Positions 62,811 to 64,000 of a stretch of 64,000 nucleotides of DNA are shown one piece after another. The translations under genes were made by a program, and so were the position numbers. Numbering within the stretch: the stretch's first letter is position 1; the number at the start of each line of letters is the position of its first letter. A model generated the notes under the pieces. It saw only the letters and a list, made by a program, of their open reading frames with translations. It did no database searches and was not told the origin of the DNA. The DNA comes from Thiocapsa roseilacustris. GTDB taxonomy: Bacteria; Pseudomonadota; Gammaproteobacteria; Chromatiales; Chromatiaceae. The stretch lies in contig NZ_JBBWVE010000005.1 in NCBI RefSeq assembly GCF_041903755.1, positions 124,001-188,000 on the forward strand, written 5' to 3'.

Positions 62811-63743
62811 ATGAACCTCGCCTTTGTCTCTCACCCGTTGTGCCAGCAGCACAAGATGGGCGCGCACCATCCCGAGTGTCCGGAGCGACTCTACGCCATC
62901 CAGGATCGCATGATTGCCTCCGGGATGGAGATGCTGGTCACCCACTACGACGCACCCGAGGCGAGCGTGGCGCAGTTGACCCGCGTGCACGACGCGGATT
63001 ATGTCCAAGGGCTGATCGACGCCGCCCCCGAGGTCGACGACGTCCTGGTTTGGGTCGACGGCGACACCGCCATGAACAGCCACACCCTGCCGGCTGCACT
63101 GCGTGCGGCCGGCGGCGCCATCCTCGGGGTCGACCTGGTGATGAGCGAAAAACATCACGCCGCCTTTTGTTGCGTGCGCCCGCCCGGCCATCATGCCGGG
63201 CGGCGCACGACCGGAGGGTTCTGCCTCTTCAACAACGTCGCCGTCGGCGCCGCACATGCGATGGCCGAATACGGCATCGAGCGTATCGCCATCGTCGATT
63301 TCGACGTCCACCACGGCAACGGCACCGAGGAGATCTTCAGCGGCGACGAGCGGGTGCTCTTCTGCTCGAGCTTTCAGCACCCCTTCTATCCGGGATGCGG
63401 CGCGGATACCAAGGCGCCCAACATCCTCAACCTGCCGCTGCCCAAGCTGACCGACGGGGCCGCCTTTCGGGCCGCCGTGGAGGCCGCATGGCTGCCCAAG
63501 CTCGACGCCTTCGCCCCTCAGCTGATCATGATCTCGGCGGGGTTCGACGGGCATGTCGAGGACGACATGGCGCACTTTAATCTGCGCGAGCCCGATTATG
63601 CCTGGATCACTCGCGAGCTCCACCTGTTGGCACGCCGGCATGCACAAGAGCGTGTCGTGTCCTGTCTGGAAGGCGGCTACAGTCTGTCCGCGCTCGGACG
63701 CAGCGTCAGTGCGCACGTCGATGAGTTGATCGGGCACGCATGA
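62811..63743 (+). CDS. Histone-deacetylase-family amidohydrolase
   Basis: A 310-aa zinc enzyme. RPPGHHAG (His-His dyad), DFDVHHGNGTEEIF (zinc ligands) and SAGFDGH are all intact. Bacterial members deacetylate polyamines, acetoin-related compounds or proteins. It starts 250 bases from the start of the acetyltransferase gene on the other strand, so both may share one control region and act on the same acetyl groups (inference). ATG 62811 is used. Confidence 0.92.
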   Translation: MNLAFVSHPLCQQHKMGAHHPECPERLYAIQDRMIASGMEMLVTHYDAPEASVAQLTRVHDADYVQGLIDAAPEVDDVLVWVDGDTAMNSHTLPAALRAAGGAILGVDLVMSEKHHAAFCCVRPPGHHAGRRTTGGFCLFNNVAVGAAHAMAEYGIERIAIVDFDVHHGNGTEEIFSGDERVLFCSSFQHPFYPGCGADTKAPNILNLPLPKLTDGAAFRAAVEAAWLPKLDAFAPQLIMISAGFDGHVEDDMAHFNLREPDYAWITRELHLLARRHAQERVVSCLEGGYSLSALGRSVSAHVDELIGHA

Positions 63744-63744
63744 T

Positions 63745-63761
63745 GCCTTCGTCGCGAAGGC
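63745..63761. terminator. Hairpin after the HDAC-family gene
   Basis: GCCTTCG-TCG-CGAAGGC right after the stop. There is no T run, so its function as a terminator is uncertain. Confidence 0.4.
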
Positions 63762-63855
63762 GGTCGGGATCGAGATAGGGGTCCCGACAACCTGTTGCAT
63801 TGCAGCATTAGGATAGAGAGGTCCCGCGCCCGTCGCAATGCCGATCGTGTGACAA

Positions 63856-64000
63856 TCACGCTGACGGCTCGCTGCGCAGGACCGATGGCCTAGGGGTTGT
63901 CATCCGGACCGAACGGACTGACCTTTCCGGAACCGCGATGGCAGCCCGCCCCTTCGGCAGCTCGCGGCCGTCAGGCCCGACCTGTTCAACAGCCCAGTCA
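63856..64000 (-). CDS. 3' end of a gene running off the window
   Basis: The minus-strand frame from the right edge is open for 47 codons to TGA (63858-63856): EQVGPDGRELPKGRAAIAVP then RSVRSVRMTTPRPSV. The reading is protein-like, but too short to name. Confidence 0.33.
   Translation of the reverse strand, partial: DWAVEQVGPDGRELPKGRAAIAVPERSVRSVRMTTPRPSVLRSEPSA

Overview
The window looks like chromosome from a GC-rich gammaproteobacterial purple sulfur bacterium (Chromatiaceae-like). The basis is core genes in gammaproteobacterial order (pnp, rpsO, truB, rbfA, infB, nusA, rimP), plus debris of two genes typical of that family: flavocytochrome c sulfide dehydrogenase (fccB) and high-potential iron-sulfur protein (hip). 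No rRNA, tRNA, CRISPR array or intact insertion sequence was recognised.

Layout. (1) 1-14573 is a molybdoenzyme locus. A divergent sigma54-type two-component pair faces a run of exported proteins; its kinase carries a CxxCH haem-binding motif in the periplasmic domain. The run is a lipoprotein, a small secreted protein, a 327-aa protein made of 83 Met-(Ser/Gly/Asp)-Gly triplets, a pentahaem cytochrome c, a TAT-exported DmsA-like molybdopterin subunit, a four-cluster iron-sulfur subunit, a small motif protein, a TorD-type chaperone, a ferredoxin, and a second Met-triplet protein. (2) 14574-15313 is gene debris (fccB, hip). (3) 15314-29650 is a signalling block: three large hybrid histidine kinases, a solute-binding lipoprotein and an HD-GYP response regulator. 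It is bounded and interrupted by pseudogene fragments. (4) 30036-36241 is a second, reduced molybdoenzyme locus: pentahaem cytochrome, DmsA-like subunit, dihaem cytochrome c and a DUF302-like protein. It has no iron-sulfur subunit or chaperone of its own. moaA follows. (5) 37488-63743 is ordinary core and housekeeping sequence: RNA and translation genes, a SprT-like gene, a nucleoside phosphorylase, hemerythrin, hpt, nagZ, ftsH, maf, mltD, a SemiSWEET, and a divergent protein-acetyltransferase/HDAC-family pair.

How the parts may work together. The two loci look like paralogous periplasmic respiratory modules without a membrane anchor subunit: cytochrome and DmsA-like genes overlap by ATGA in both. 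A 16-residue motif, roughly G-x-(Y/F/W)-x-(V/I)-x-x-x-G-x-(I/L/V)-(L/F)-x-x-P, recurs in five proteins: the lipoprotein, both Met-triplet proteins, the small motif protein and the C-terminus of the dihaem cytochrome of the second locus. This links the otherwise dissimilar proteins of both loci. Sigma54-like promoters lie upstream of the first-locus transcription units and possibly the second. The substrate cannot be read from sequence. A sulfoxide or sulfur compound is plausible because the Mo ligand position appears to be serine as in DmsA, and an unusual His replaces the third Cys of the N-terminal iron-sulfur motif in both copies. The whole Met-triplet/motif/pentahaem/molybdoenzyme assembly is the best candidate for an undescribed system here.
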